This document shows positions 27,073-35,091 of a stretch of DNA of 64,000 bases, piece after piece. The translations under genes were made by a program, and so were the position numbers. The stretch is from assembly GCA_026993525.1 (NCBI GenBank), contig JALWSS010000026.1, forward strand, positions 1 through 64,000, written 5' to 3'. The notes below the pieces were generated by a model. It saw only the letters and a program-made list of their open reading frames with translations, did no database searches and was not told the origin of the DNA. The stretch is from Saprospiraceae bacterium. Lineage in GTDB: Bacteria > Bacteroidota > Bacteroidia > Chitinophagales > Saprospiraceae. How positions within the stretch are numbered: the stretch's first letter is position 1; each line of letters begins with the position of its first letter.

Positions 27073-27347
27073 CCTCACACGGAGACCACCGAGCCCACGG
27101 AGGTTTTTCTCTGTGTCCACTGTGGCGCTGTGAGAGGAGATAATTCAGGTCGCAACTGGAAGTTGCAACCTGATAAGGCCTCACACGGAGGCCACGGTGC
27201 CCACGGAGGTTTTTTCTCTGTGTTCTCTGTGGACTCTGTGAGTGGAAAATCCCGAGACTCCCGAAAGCCGATGCCGACAACTATCGGCATCGGCTTTGGG
27301 ATCGGGAGAGGAATAATTCAGGTCGCAACTGGAAGTTGCAACCTGAT
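27073..27347. repeat. Tandem composite intergenic repeat
   Basis: Two units follow one another. Each starts with a CTCACACGGAG-rich block whose ends are inverted (CTCACA to TGTGAG: 27073-27135 and 27180-27243). Each then contains an identical 35-bp block (27140-27174 and 27313-27347) that is itself a hairpin: CAGGTCGCAACT, GGA, AGTTGCAACCTG. A further hairpin ATGCCGACAACTATCGGCAT lies at 27271-27290. The unit was not recognised as a known insertion sequence. No gene is present. Confidence 0.8.
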
Positions 27348-27518
27348 GTGGAACCCCTCTCAACCCTCTCAACCTCCCGATCCCGGTATTTCAAAATCCA
27401 AACGGAATTCAAACGGAGCGCCCAATGCAGCAACCTGCGTTCATACTTGCGTATAATTGAACCGGCATAAGAGGCCAATGTTAGTCATTGCAAGCATTCA
27501 GCATCTTATCATTGCATC

Positions 27519-27683
27519 TATACTCAAAACGAAGTGGTTTGGGCGGCGATCCCGGTCCCGATCCCGTCCCGATCCCGAAAGCTTTCGGGATTCGGGATTC
27601 GGGACGGGATTCGGGACCCAAACTCCCCATCCTCACTTGGCGAGAATGATGGATTATTCCAAAATCACTTCGAGTCGGGTATA
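27519..27683 (+). repeat. MITE-like element, copy C (165 bp)
   Basis: The left arm begins TATACTCAAAACGAAGTGG and the right arm ends CGAGTCGGG, TATA. The core is the longest of the family, about 75 bp of nested CCCGAT/ATCGGG palindromes centred on CCGAAAGCTTTCGG. It ends exactly 15 nt before the start codon of the histidine kinase at 27699, and AGGAG lies in that gap as a ribosome binding site. The kinase mRNA leader must therefore include, or start inside, the element. Confidence 0.9.
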
Positions 27684-27698
27684 ACAGGAGTTAAAAGC

Positions 27699-28985
27699 AT
27701 GAAGAACAGCATCATCATCAGGGTTGTGATTCTTGGCGCAATAGCCATCATGGGCATCATTGCCATTCAGGTGTATCTGCTCAAAAACACCTGGGACGCC
27801 GCCGAAAAAGAGTTCAATGAGAACGTCACCATCGCCCTGATGAATGTTGCCAAAGAGTTTGAAAAGCTCGGAGGCACGTTGCCCGCCTATGACCTTGTGA
27901 AGCAGGTATCTTCCAATTACTTTGTGGTGGACATCAACAATGTCATTGACGCCAACAACCTCGAGTACTTTTTGCGAAGAGAATTTGAGCGGGTGGGCAT
28001 CCGGAGTGATTTCGAATATGGCATTTACAATTGCGACACCCGCAAAATGGCCTACGGCAAGTACATCAGCTACAACGAGTCGGAAAAAGGCGAAGCTCTT
28101 CACCCCAAAGACCAACTCCCGGTTTACGATAAATTCCTGTACTATTTCGGGGTGCGTTTTCCCAACCGGACGACGCAGGTGCTGAGTGGCATGCGTTTGT
28201 CCATTGTTTTTTCGGTCATATTGCTGTTTACCATCCTGTTCTTTCTGTACTCCATGTTTATTATTCTTCGTCAAAAACGCCTTTCGGAAATGCAGAAGGA
28301 TTTTATCAACAACATGACCCACGAGTTCAAAACACCGATTTCGACCATCAAGGTCAGTTCGGAAGTCTTTATGAATGCTCCTGAGGTGGCGGGCAACAAG
28401 CGCCTCAGCCAGTATGCCCAGATCATCCGGGATCAAAATGACCGCCTGAACAAGCAGGTGGAGAAGGTGCTTCAACTGGCAAAAATTGAAAAGAACAGTT
28501 TTCAGCTGCAGCTCGAAAAAATTGACCTTGGAGAGGTTTTGCGAACCATCCTGGAGGGTAGCAGCATCCAGATTGAAAAAAATGGCGGTTCTCTTTCCAG
28601 CTCTATCCCCCGGACTCCGGTTTGCATCCAGGCCGACAGGCTTCACCTGACCAACATTCTCCACAGTTTGTTGGACAATGCCATGAAGTACTGTAAAGAC
28701 AGCCCCCAGATCAGCGTCCAACTAATTACGGAAATCAATAAAAATGCAAAACTTGTCATCGCAGACAAGGGCATAGGAATAGAACCGCAGCACATGAAAA
28801 AGATCTTCGAAAAATTTTACCGGGTGCCCACGGGTAACGTTCACAATGTAAAAGGATTCGGGCTGGGTTTGTTTTACGTCAAGAATGTATGCCGGGCCCA
28901 CGGATGGAAAATTTACATTGACAGTGAGCCGGGAAGAGGAACCACAGTGGAAGTTCAGTTCCCGGTTGTGCCCGAAAACCAGTAA
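27699..28985 (+). CDS. Sensor histidine kinase of a two-component pair
   Basis: The 428-residue protein has a first membrane helix at about 6-28, a periplasmic domain of about 135 residues with little resemblance to known sensors, and a second helix at about 167-190. HisKA carries H208 in NNMTHEFKTPISTIK. HATPase_c has N-box HSLLDNAMKYC, G1 DKGIG, F-box FEKFYRV and G2 GFGLGLFYVK. The response regulator follows after 18 bp. The ATG at 27699 is chosen because the frame upstream lies within repeat copy C. Confidence 0.95.
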   Translation: MKNSIIIRVVILGAIAIMGIIAIQVYLLKNTWDAAEKEFNENVTIALMNVAKEFEKLGGTLPAYDLVKQVSSNYFVVDINNVIDANNLEYFLRREFERVGIRSDFEYGIYNCDTRKMAYGKYISYNESEKGEALHPKDQLPVYDKFLYYFGVRFPNRTTQVLSGMRLSIVFSVILLFTILFFLYSMFIILRQKRLSEMQKDFINNMTHEFKTPISTIKVSSEVFMNAPEVAGNKRLSQYAQIIRDQNDRLNKQVEKVLQLAKIEKNSFQLQLEKIDLGEVLRTILEGSSIQIEKNGGSLSSSIPRTPVCIQADRLHLTNILHSLLDNAMKYCKDSPQISVQLITEINKNAKLVIADKGIGIEPQHMKKIFEKFYRVPTGNVHNVKGFGLGLFYVKNVCRAHGWKIYIDSEPGRGTTVEVQFPVVPENQ

Positions 28986-29003
28986 TTGACACATATTTGC
29001 CAC

Positions 29004-29684
29004 ATGAAAGCACACTTGTTATATGTTGAGGATGACCAGAGCCTTGCTTTTGTAACCCGTGACAACCTGGAACTGGAAGGCTATCAGGTGACCCATTGCG
29101 CAGATGGTAAATCTGCCCTGGAAGCTATTCAAAAACAACATTTCGACCTCTGCATTCTCGATGTCATGTTACCCGAAGTGGACGGGTTCACCATCGCAGC
29201 CGAGCTGAGGAAAAGAGACCGGCAGACACCCATTATTTTCCTCACGGCAAAATCCCTGAAGGAAGACAAGATCACCGGACTGAAACTGGGTGGGGATGAT
29301 TACATCATCAAACCGTTCAGCATCGAAGAGTTAATCCTCAAGGTGGACATTTTTCTTCGCAGAAGAATCGTATCCGGACCCTCAAACGGCTCTTTGTACG
29401 CATTTGGCAGCTTTGAATTTGACCACGGCAACCTCCTGCTGAAAAGCAAAGATTCAGAACTGACACTGACACAAAGAGAAGCGGATTTGCTGAAGATGTT
29501 TCTGGACCATCCCAACCAGGTATTGAAGCGCTCCCACATTCTGGAAAAACTCTGGGGAGAAGATGATTACTTTTTGGGGCGCAGCCTGGATGTGTTCGTT
29601 TCTCGCCTTCGAAAGTATTTGCGAAGCGACGAAAACATCAGGATTGAGAATATCCACGGCGTGGGTTTCAAGCTTAAGTATTGA
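29004..29684 (+). CDS. OmpR/PhoB-type response regulator
   Basis: The 226-residue partner of the kinase just upstream. The receiver domain (residues 1-120) has acidic pocket ED(9-11), phosphoacceptor D53 in CILDVMLPEVDG, Thr in FLTAKS and Lys in YIIKPFS. The C-terminal winged-helix domain (about 130-226) contains LTQREADLLKMFLDHP and a recognition helix near SLDVFVSRLRKYLR. It should bind DNA as a dimer when phosphorylated. Target genes are not evident from the sequence. Confidence 0.96.
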   Translation: MKAHLLYVEDDQSLAFVTRDNLELEGYQVTHCADGKSALEAIQKQHFDLCILDVMLPEVDGFTIAAELRKRDRQTPIIFLTAKSLKEDKITGLKLGGDDYIIKPFSIEELILKVDIFLRRRIVSGPSNGSLYAFGSFEFDHGNLLLKSKDSELTLTQREADLLKMFLDHPNQVLKRSHILEKLWGEDDYFLGRSLDVFVSRLRKYLRSDENIRIENIHGVGFKLKY

Positions 29685-29687
29685 GTG

Positions 29688-29719
29688 CCCCGATCCCGAA
29701 GGCTTTCGGGATATCGGGG
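29688..29719 (+). terminator. Hairpin after the response regulator
   Basis: CCCCGATCCCGAA pairs with TTCGGGATATCGGGG over a GGCT loop, right after the stop codon. It is followed by TAAAAAGCCCC, not a T-run, so termination is probable only from position and stem strength. The stem is nearly the same as the core of repeat copy A. Confidence 0.6.
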
Positions 29720-30221
29720 TAAAAAGCCCCCCCGATCGTTGGTCCCGGCCCTGGCCCGGGATCAACCTCCGGCCGCACTTCCTGATGCAGTCCATCAGGC
29801 AATCAAAGACAATCTTTATCGGTGGGTGAAACGCACTACCACACAAGTGGTAATGAATAGATGAAAAAAATTATAAGATTTCATTCGTTCTTTGAAAAGA
29901 GCTTTTAACTTTGCCGTCACCTTTGGTGCTATAATCCGGCAGGCAGGAGTTCATGCACTTCCCGAAGACTTCCCACACTTTTGAGATTAACACCCACGAC
30001 GAACAAGCTTGCCAGTCCTGTTTGTCCATACCTGGGCTTTTACTACACACAACCGGTTTAGGAGCCACAAGACCACTCAGAACATACACATCACCTTCAG
30101 AACTTTTCTGAAGCTCTAATTCAGTTTAGCATCAACTACATGCGTTTACACCTTGAATTGAACACCTTAAGATAACTTATTAGTCGGTTTCAAATTCGGT
30201 GCAGGCAATCCAAAACAGGAC
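29720..30221. other. Gene-free gap of about 500 bp
   Basis: No convincing frame: a 72-codon minus-strand frame at 29871-30089 has no signal peptide, motif or suitable context. The start (29724-29770) is GC-rich with short CCCCGG/CCGGGG runs, and the rest is AT-rich. Downstream genes on both sides point away or converge, so little regulation is expected here. Confidence 0.5.
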
Positions 30222-30971
30222 TTAGCCTGCACTTTTTTTAGGTGGCACAATGCAGGGCACCTGTTGCAGGTCCCAATTGATGACCAGCCCTTTGGCCAGC
30301 CTTCGGGCCACCTCAGCTCCATACAGGTATTCACACAGATACAGCGCCGCTTCAAATGATTTTGCCCCGCCGGCTGAGGAGATGTACTTTCCATCGTGGA
30401 CGAACAGGACATCTTCGTAAACGTCCAGCCGGGGGAACATTTCCCTGAATTTTTGGATGTCGCCCGGGAAAGTGGTGCATTTCACGCCGTTCAGCAAGCC
30501 GGCTTTGGCAAGTACGAATGCCCCGTCGCAATGGGAGGTGACGAATTGTGCCTCAGCCGCCGCTTTTTTCACGAAGGCAATCATTTTTTCATCTTCAAGG
30601 TCTGTGTCGAGGTGGTGTTCTGCGCTGGGCACCACCAGGATGTCAAATTTCGGAAGGCTGTCGGTCAGGTAATTGAAGTCCGGCAGCAGGCGGATGCCCT
30701 CAAAAGTGGTGACGGGCCGGTGGGTGTTGGCCACCAGAAAAACATTCATGGGTTTGATACCCTCCCGGAAAATGGTGTGCTGGAAAATGTCAAAAGGTGC
30801 GGTGAGCTCGGTGTTGTAGGTGCCATCCATGACCAGGAAAGCCACATTGTACCTTCCCGGTTCCACAATGGTTTTTTGAAGGGCTGTTTCCAAAGTGTTT
30901 TGTGTAGCCGTGTCCGGGCGGGTGCAGGCTGCTATGCTTAAAATGGATAAAATTGCGGCCAGTTTCTTCAT
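30222..30971 (-). CDS. DJ-1/PfpI family lipoprotein
   Basis: The 249-residue protein has a lipoprotein signal (MKKLAAILSILSIAAC, Cys16) and then a DJ-1/PfpI domain (about 42-235). The nucleophile elbow Cys is in FVTSHCDGAFVLA, and there is an acidic residue near the start of the domain (LTAPFDIF). The family includes glyoxalases, chaperones and AraC-linked amidase-like domains; none can be chosen. A lipid-anchored, extracytoplasmic member is less common. The gene is single, and divergent from aroA with only 71 bp between. Confidence 0.88.
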   Translation of the reverse strand: MKKLAAILSILSIAACTRPDTATQNTLETALQKTIVEPGRYNVAFLVMDGTYNTELTAPFDIFQHTIFREGIKPMNVFLVANTHRPVTTFEGIRLLPDFNYLTDSLPKFDILVVPSAEHHLDTDLEDEKMIAFVKKAAAEAQFVTSHCDGAFVLAKAGLLNGVKCTTFPGDIQKFREMFPRLDVYEDVLFVHDGKYISSAGGAKSFEAALYLCEYLYGAEVARRLAKGLVINWDLQQVPCIVPPKKSAG

Positions 30972-31042
30972 GTTCGTTCAGTGTTGGTGACGGGCAAATG
31001 TGTTGAAAATAAATCGGACTTCCACAGGAAAACTGAGCAACC

Positions 31043-32299
31043 ATGATTGTACACATCAGGAAGGATGGAAAAGAGATCAACGGTGAGATCCGTCTGGACG
31101 GCAGCAAAAGCATCAGCAACCGGGTGCTCATCATACGGGCCTTGTGTCAGGATGATTTTGCCATTCACCACCTCTCCAATTCTGACGATACGAAAACCCT
31201 GGTGCGGTTGCTCAGCAGTGGAGAAGAAACCCTCGATGCCGGTGCTGCCGGAACCACCTTCCGGTTTTTGACGGCTTTCCTGGCAATGACCACCACCCGG
31301 CCACGGATACTTACAGGGTCGGAAAGAATGCTTCAGCGCCCCATCGGACCGCTTGTGGATGCTTTGCGAATGCTGGGGTGCAACATTTCATACCTGGAAA
31401 AGGAAGCCTACCCACCGCTCAAAATTGAGCCCCGGTCGTCCGGTCAACCGGTATCTGCCCTCCGGATCGATGCCGGAATGAGCAGCCAGTTTATCAGTGC
31501 ACTGTTGTTGGTGGGGCCGCTTGTCGCCGGTGGCCTCGAGTTGGAGCTCACCGGTGCGGTGGTCTCGAGGCCCTACATTGAAATGACCCTGAACATCATG
31601 CACCATTTTGGGGTGGAGGTCAGGTTTGAGAACAATACCATTTCAGTTCCTGAAAAATCATACAGGGCAAAGGACTTTACGGTGGAGGCCGATTGGTCGG
31701 CTGCGTCGTATTACTATTCCATGATGGCGCTTGCGGAGGGCGGACAGCTTACCCTGAAAGGACTGTTCCCGGAAAGCCTGCAGGGTGATTCGGCTGTGGC
31801 CGAAATGATGATGCGCCTGGGGGTTGAGACAGCATTTGCCGAAGGTGAAATAAAACTTACAAAAAGCAATGATCCTCCCCGGCCATTTTTTGAGCAGGAT
31901 TTTTTGCCCTGCCCCGACCTTGCACAGACGCTTGCCGTGGCTTGTGCAGGTTTGGGCGTTCACGGTCTTTTCACGGGGCTTGAAACCTTGCGGATAAAAG
32001 AAACCGACCGCATCACAGCCCTGAAAAACGAACTTGTCAAAGTTGGGGCAATGCTGGTCAACATTCCCTCGCGGTTTTCGAAAAAGGCACCGAGGGAGTT
32101 CTTTTCCATTGAAGGAAGGGCCCAACTGAACGGGGTGCCCTGCTTCAGAACCTATGAAGACCACCGGATGGCCATGGCCTTTGCACCCCTGGCCTTGTTG
32201 GGGCCCATTGAAATTGAAAATCCTGCTGTGGTGAGTAAATCCTATCCGGATTTCTGGAAGGACATTGAAAGCCTCGGTTTCAGGTTGGAATACCGTTGA
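31043..32299 (+). CDS. aroA: 3-phosphoshikimate 1-carboxyvinyltransferase (EPSP synthase)
   Basis: The 418-residue enzyme of the shikimate pathway joins phosphoenolpyruvate to shikimate 3-phosphate. Seen motifs are LDGSKSISNRV (substrate Lys/Ser), DAGAAGTTFRFLTAF, RPIGPLVDAL, SSQFISALLL, RIKETDRI and YEDHRMAMAFAP. The segment normally written NAGTAMRP is AAGTTFRF, as in the Bacteroidota form; the usual Pro after Arg is Phe. The gene is alone on the plus strand. Its stop is 2 bp from that of anmK, which converges on it. Confidence 0.95.
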   Translation: MIVHIRKDGKEINGEIRLDGSKSISNRVLIIRALCQDDFAIHHLSNSDDTKTLVRLLSSGEETLDAGAAGTTFRFLTAFLAMTTTRPRILTGSERMLQRPIGPLVDALRMLGCNISYLEKEAYPPLKIEPRSSGQPVSALRIDAGMSSQFISALLLVGPLVAGGLELELTGAVVSRPYIEMTLNIMHHFGVEVRFENNTISVPEKSYRAKDFTVEADWSAASYYYSMMALAEGGQLTLKGLFPESLQGDSAVAEMMMRLGVETAFAEGEIKLTKSNDPPRPFFEQDFLPCPDLAQTLAVACAGLGVHGLFTGLETLRIKETDRITALKNELVKVGAMLVNIPSRFSKKAPREFFSIEGRAQLNGVPCFRTYEDHRMAMAFAPLALLGPIEIENPAVVSKSYPDFWKDIESLGFRLEYR

Positions 32300-32300
32300 T

Positions 32301-33410
32301 TCAGGGAAGGAATACTTTTCCTCCAACAGCGTTTTTCGACGCACCCGTTACGGTTGCGAGGCAGTTGGGGATGCCCTCCAACCTGTAAACTCCCATCAGG
32401 GCCATGAGCAGGGCCTCTTTGAAATCAACGATCATTTTCTTCGGAACGAAGGTCTCCACCTGGTGGGCTTGCCGGGTGTATTTTCCGATGGTTTCCACGA
32501 GGTATTTGTTGTGGGCACCCCCACCGGTGACGAAAATCCGCCGGCCGCTAAAGTCCTCTCCGTTTGCTTCTTTGATCCGGGCAATGGCGTTGGCGACTTC
32601 CTGTCCGATGTGGTGGCAAACCGTCTTCAATTTCGCCGGAACCGGAACCGGAGAGGCCAAAGCAGGTGCCACCATGTTTTTCTGCACCCATTGGTTGCTC
32701 AGTGACTTCGGAAATGCCTGGGTGAAATAGGGAAGTTTTCCGAAGGAAAGCGAAAGGGCAGCATCGAAATCCCGGCTTGTTGCCGCCATTTTTCCTTCTT
32801 CGTCAAAAGCTTTTCCAGCCTGTGCGGCCAGCGCATCGAGCACCTGGTTGGCGCCGGTCACGTCAAAGGCGATGACCTTGCCGGGCAGAATGGCGCTGAT
32901 GTTGGCGATACCGCCAAGGTTGAGGAACAGTTGAAATTCGGGGTGGAAAAGTTGATCCACCAGCGGTGCCAGTGGCGCTCCCTGTCCGCCCAGGGCCACA
33001 TCGGAGGAGCGGAAATCACAGATGCACGGCAGCCCGGTAGTTGCAGCAATGGCAGCACCGTGACCCAGTTGAAAGGTGAAGCCCTTCTCCGGTTCGTGAA
33101 ACAGGGTGTGGCCGTGAGAGGCCACCGCAGCGATACCGGCGGTGCCCACCTGAATATTCTTCAGAAACTGCTTGCAGAGCTTGCCCAGAACAGTGCCGTA
33201 CCGGTAGTCCAAATCCACGAGTTCAGCTCCGGACAACGAAACCGCAGTCTTGAGCTTTTTTAGCCAATTATCCGGATAGGCCAGCGTATCTGCCCGCTCA
33301 ATTTCCCAACTCAACACCCTGCCTTCGTTCAAAGTAAAGCGGCAGAGTGCAAGGTCAAGTCCATCCAGTGAACTGCCCGACATGAGTCCGAGCAGGCGGT
33401 AAGTGGTCAT
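32301..33410 (-). CDS. anmK: Anhydro-N-acetylmuramic acid kinase
   Basis: The 369-residue kinase opens and phosphorylates 1,6-anhydro-MurNAc released in cell-wall turnover. Family marks are LLGLMSGSSLDGLDLALC (MSGTSxDG in most members), SHGHTLFHEP, TGLPCICDFRSSDVALGGQGAPL, LNLGGIANIS and FVTGGGAHN. The start overlaps the stop of the upstream cytochrome c gene by 4 bp. This pairing is odd functionally, and translational coupling is likely. Confidence 0.95.
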   Translation of the reverse strand: MTTYRLLGLMSGSSLDGLDLALCRFTLNEGRVLSWEIERADTLAYPDNWLKKLKTAVSLSGAELVDLDYRYGTVLGKLCKQFLKNIQVGTAGIAAVASHGHTLFHEPEKGFTFQLGHGAAIAATTGLPCICDFRSSDVALGGQGAPLAPLVDQLFHPEFQLFLNLGGIANISAILPGKVIAFDVTGANQVLDALAAQAGKAFDEEGKMAATSRDFDAALSLSFGKLPYFTQAFPKSLSNQWVQKNMVAPALASPVPVPAKLKTVCHHIGQEVANAIARIKEANGEDFSGRRIFVTGGGAHNKYLVETIGKYTRQAHQVETFVPKKMIVDFKEALLMALMGVYRLEGIPNCLATVTGASKNAVGGKVFLP

Positions 33411-33739
33411 TGGTCAGTGCGTAGGGTTTCGATGTACTCTGCAACGGCTTTGATCTTTTCTTTACTCAGCAATTCCTTGAAAGGTGTCATCATGTTTCTC
33501 CCTTCGGAAATGATTTTGATGCGCTCTTCCAAAGTGAGCTGTGATTTGGTCAGATCGAAAGCTCCGCTTCCGCCCATGTCACCGTTGACACCGTGGCAGG
33601 TGACACAGTAGGTTTTATAGATTTTTTCACCATCCTCGGCTTTGTCCGAAATGGAAGAGGTGGCCCTGGTTTCAGCATTGGAGGAGCTGCAGGCATAGAT
33701 CAATGCAGCAAAGATCAGGAAAGAGAAAATGGATTTCAT
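33407..33739 (-). CDS. c-type cytochrome lipoprotein
   Basis: The 110-residue protein has a lipoprotein signal (MKSIFSFLIFAALIYAC) and a class I cytochrome c domain with one haem-binding CVTCH and an axial Met in NMMTPF. It should carry electrons in the periplasm or on the outer membrane. The start at 33739 is chosen because the signal begins there. It lies 129 bp downstream of the hydrogenase protease gene on the same strand, so it might belong to the hydrogenase transcript, but a separate promoter is possible. Confidence 0.9.
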   Translation of the reverse strand: MKSIFSFLIFAALIYACSSSNAETRATSSISDKAEDGEKIYKTYCVTCHGVNGDMGGSGAFDLTKSQLTLEERIKIISEGRNMMTPFKELLSKEKIKAVAEYIETLRTDQ

Positions 33740-33868
33740 GGTTGTATTTTGTGATTGGTGTATCGGAGGCAAAGGTAGGGAATGAATCCGGGTGCCTGAT
33801 AAATAGGGTCCCCAAACAAGGCAATTTTAGCATTAGAGAAAGGTGTCCGGATTGACGATGGAAATTTA

Positions 33869-34354
33869 TTACAGCTCCTGATCACGTATAGAATTGATTA
33901 TTTCCCGGGCGATACTTTCAAGTTTTGGCAAAACGGCCTCAATTTCAGGTGAGAGGTTGATTGCCTGTTGCTGAAGAGATTCAATGGAAACAGTTATCAA
34001 GTGGATTTTCGGAACAGTTCCCATGAGGGTCATGGCGTCAATCAGGTCTTTCATCCCGATATCGTGGGTGCTCATTGCTTTGGGGTAATCGCTGGAGAAT
34101 CTGGGTTCTATGACCCGGATGGTGCCGGGCGGGCGGCCATCGAGGGTGGCATCGATCAAAATAACGTGTGAAAAGGATTCCAATATGTCGGTAAGGTGAA
34201 AGCCTCCTGTGCCTCCGTCAATAACTGTTACGCCTTCAGGCCAGGTTTCTTTCGAAAATATTTTTGCGAAATGAACTCCCACACCTTCATCTCCCATCAG
34301 GTAATTTCCGATGCCAAGAATGAGGATTTTTCCCAGGTCGTGGTTAGGTTTCAT
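33869..34354 (-). CDS. hyaD: Hydrogenase maturation endopeptidase
   Basis: The 161-residue nickel-dependent protease removes the C-terminal tail of the large subunit after nickel insertion. The family motif GIGNYLMGDEGVGVHFA is at about residues 14-30, with the nickel-sensing Glu. The second and third expected ligands are in LIDATLDG and STHDIG. It overlaps the cytochrome b gene by 4 bp. The symbol follows the E. coli Hyd-1 naming; hybD or hupD would be equal. Confidence 0.95.
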   Translation of the reverse strand: MKPNHDLGKILILGIGNYLMGDEGVGVHFAKIFSKETWPEGVTVIDGGTGGFHLTDILESFSHVILIDATLDGRPPGTIRVIEPRFSSDYPKAMSTHDIGMKDLIDAMTLMGTVPKIHLITVSIESLQQQAINLSPEIEAVLPKLESIAREIINSIRDQEL

Positions 34355-35076
34355 TTAGCTTTGGTCTCTTTCTCTTCTTTTTTCTCAAAGAACTCTTCTT
34401 CCATAAATTTCCAGCCACCTCCCATTGAAGATATTTCGCCCCTGCCTTCTACATAGTCGTGGTAAAAGACAAGGTAAATATGCACCATTGCGAAGATGAT
34501 GAAAAACCACATGGTGGCGTGGTGCCAGTTTCTCATCGCAAACTCTTCATTCCAGAACAGCCATCCTGCCCGGCTGAACAAATCGGCAAACCACCAATCA
34601 CTCATGTTGGCATAAAGTGCGAAACCGGTAATGCTTTGAAGTATGAACGCCAGAAAAGTGAGGAAGTAAAAAAAACCTGCCAGGGCGTTGTGCCCTACTG
34701 CTACATGCTCTGTGTCTTTTTTCAATAAAATATCAATTCTTATCACTGCCCACATATCTTTGAAAAACTGCTTGCTGATGGGGAGGAAATTTCTCCAGTG
34801 AGCATACTTGTTGCCTGCAAAGCTCCAGTAAATTCTGAAGATGAAATTGAAGAAAAAGATATACGCAGCAGCAAAGTGAATAAATTTTATCCAGCCGAAG
34901 AAAAACCTTTCTGAGGCTTCTGATGCTGATAAAAGAGCCGGGGGATTGCCTATCAGATAGCCCGTTGCGATTAGGGCCACAATGGCAAGTGCATTTAGCC
35001 AGTGGTAAATACGCACGGGCAATTCCCAGACGAATACTCTTCGCAGTTTTTTTGGAGATGCAATTGATGATGCCAT
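34351..35076 (-). CDS. hyaC: Ni/Fe-hydrogenase b-type cytochrome subunit
   Basis: The 241-residue membrane protein has four helices and conserved His residues that bind two haems (IYHWLNALAIVA, FIHFAAAYIFFF, GHNALAGFFYFL, NWHHATMWFFIIF). It takes electrons from the hydrogenase small subunit and passes them to quinone. The C-terminus is highly charged (EEEFFEKKEEKETKAK). Repeat copy D lies immediately upstream, ending 15 nt before the start codon and separating it from the large subunit gene. Confidence 0.95.
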   Translation of the reverse strand: MASSIASPKKLRRVFVWELPVRIYHWLNALAIVALIATGYLIGNPPALLSASEASERFFFGWIKFIHFAAAYIFFFNFIFRIYWSFAGNKYAHWRNFLPISKQFFKDMWAVIRIDILLKKDTEHVAVGHNALAGFFYFLTFLAFILQSITGFALYANMSDWWFADLFSRAGWLFWNEEFAMRNWHHATMWFFIIFAMVHIYLVFYHDYVEGRGEISSMGGGWKFMEEEFFEKKEEKETKAK

Positions 35077-35091
35077 TGTTTGAAAGTGTTT

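Noticed and set aside
27140-27347. CRISPR-like pair of 35-bp repeats
   Set aside because: Only two copies exist, and the material between them is itself part of a repeated unit. It is better read as a tandem composite repeat.
27654-28721. Minus-strand frame of 355 codons
   Set aside because: It is antisense to a complete histidine kinase with all catalytic boxes.
29871-30089. 72-codon minus-strand frame
   Set aside because: No signal, motif or operon context supports it, and composition is that of non-coding sequence.
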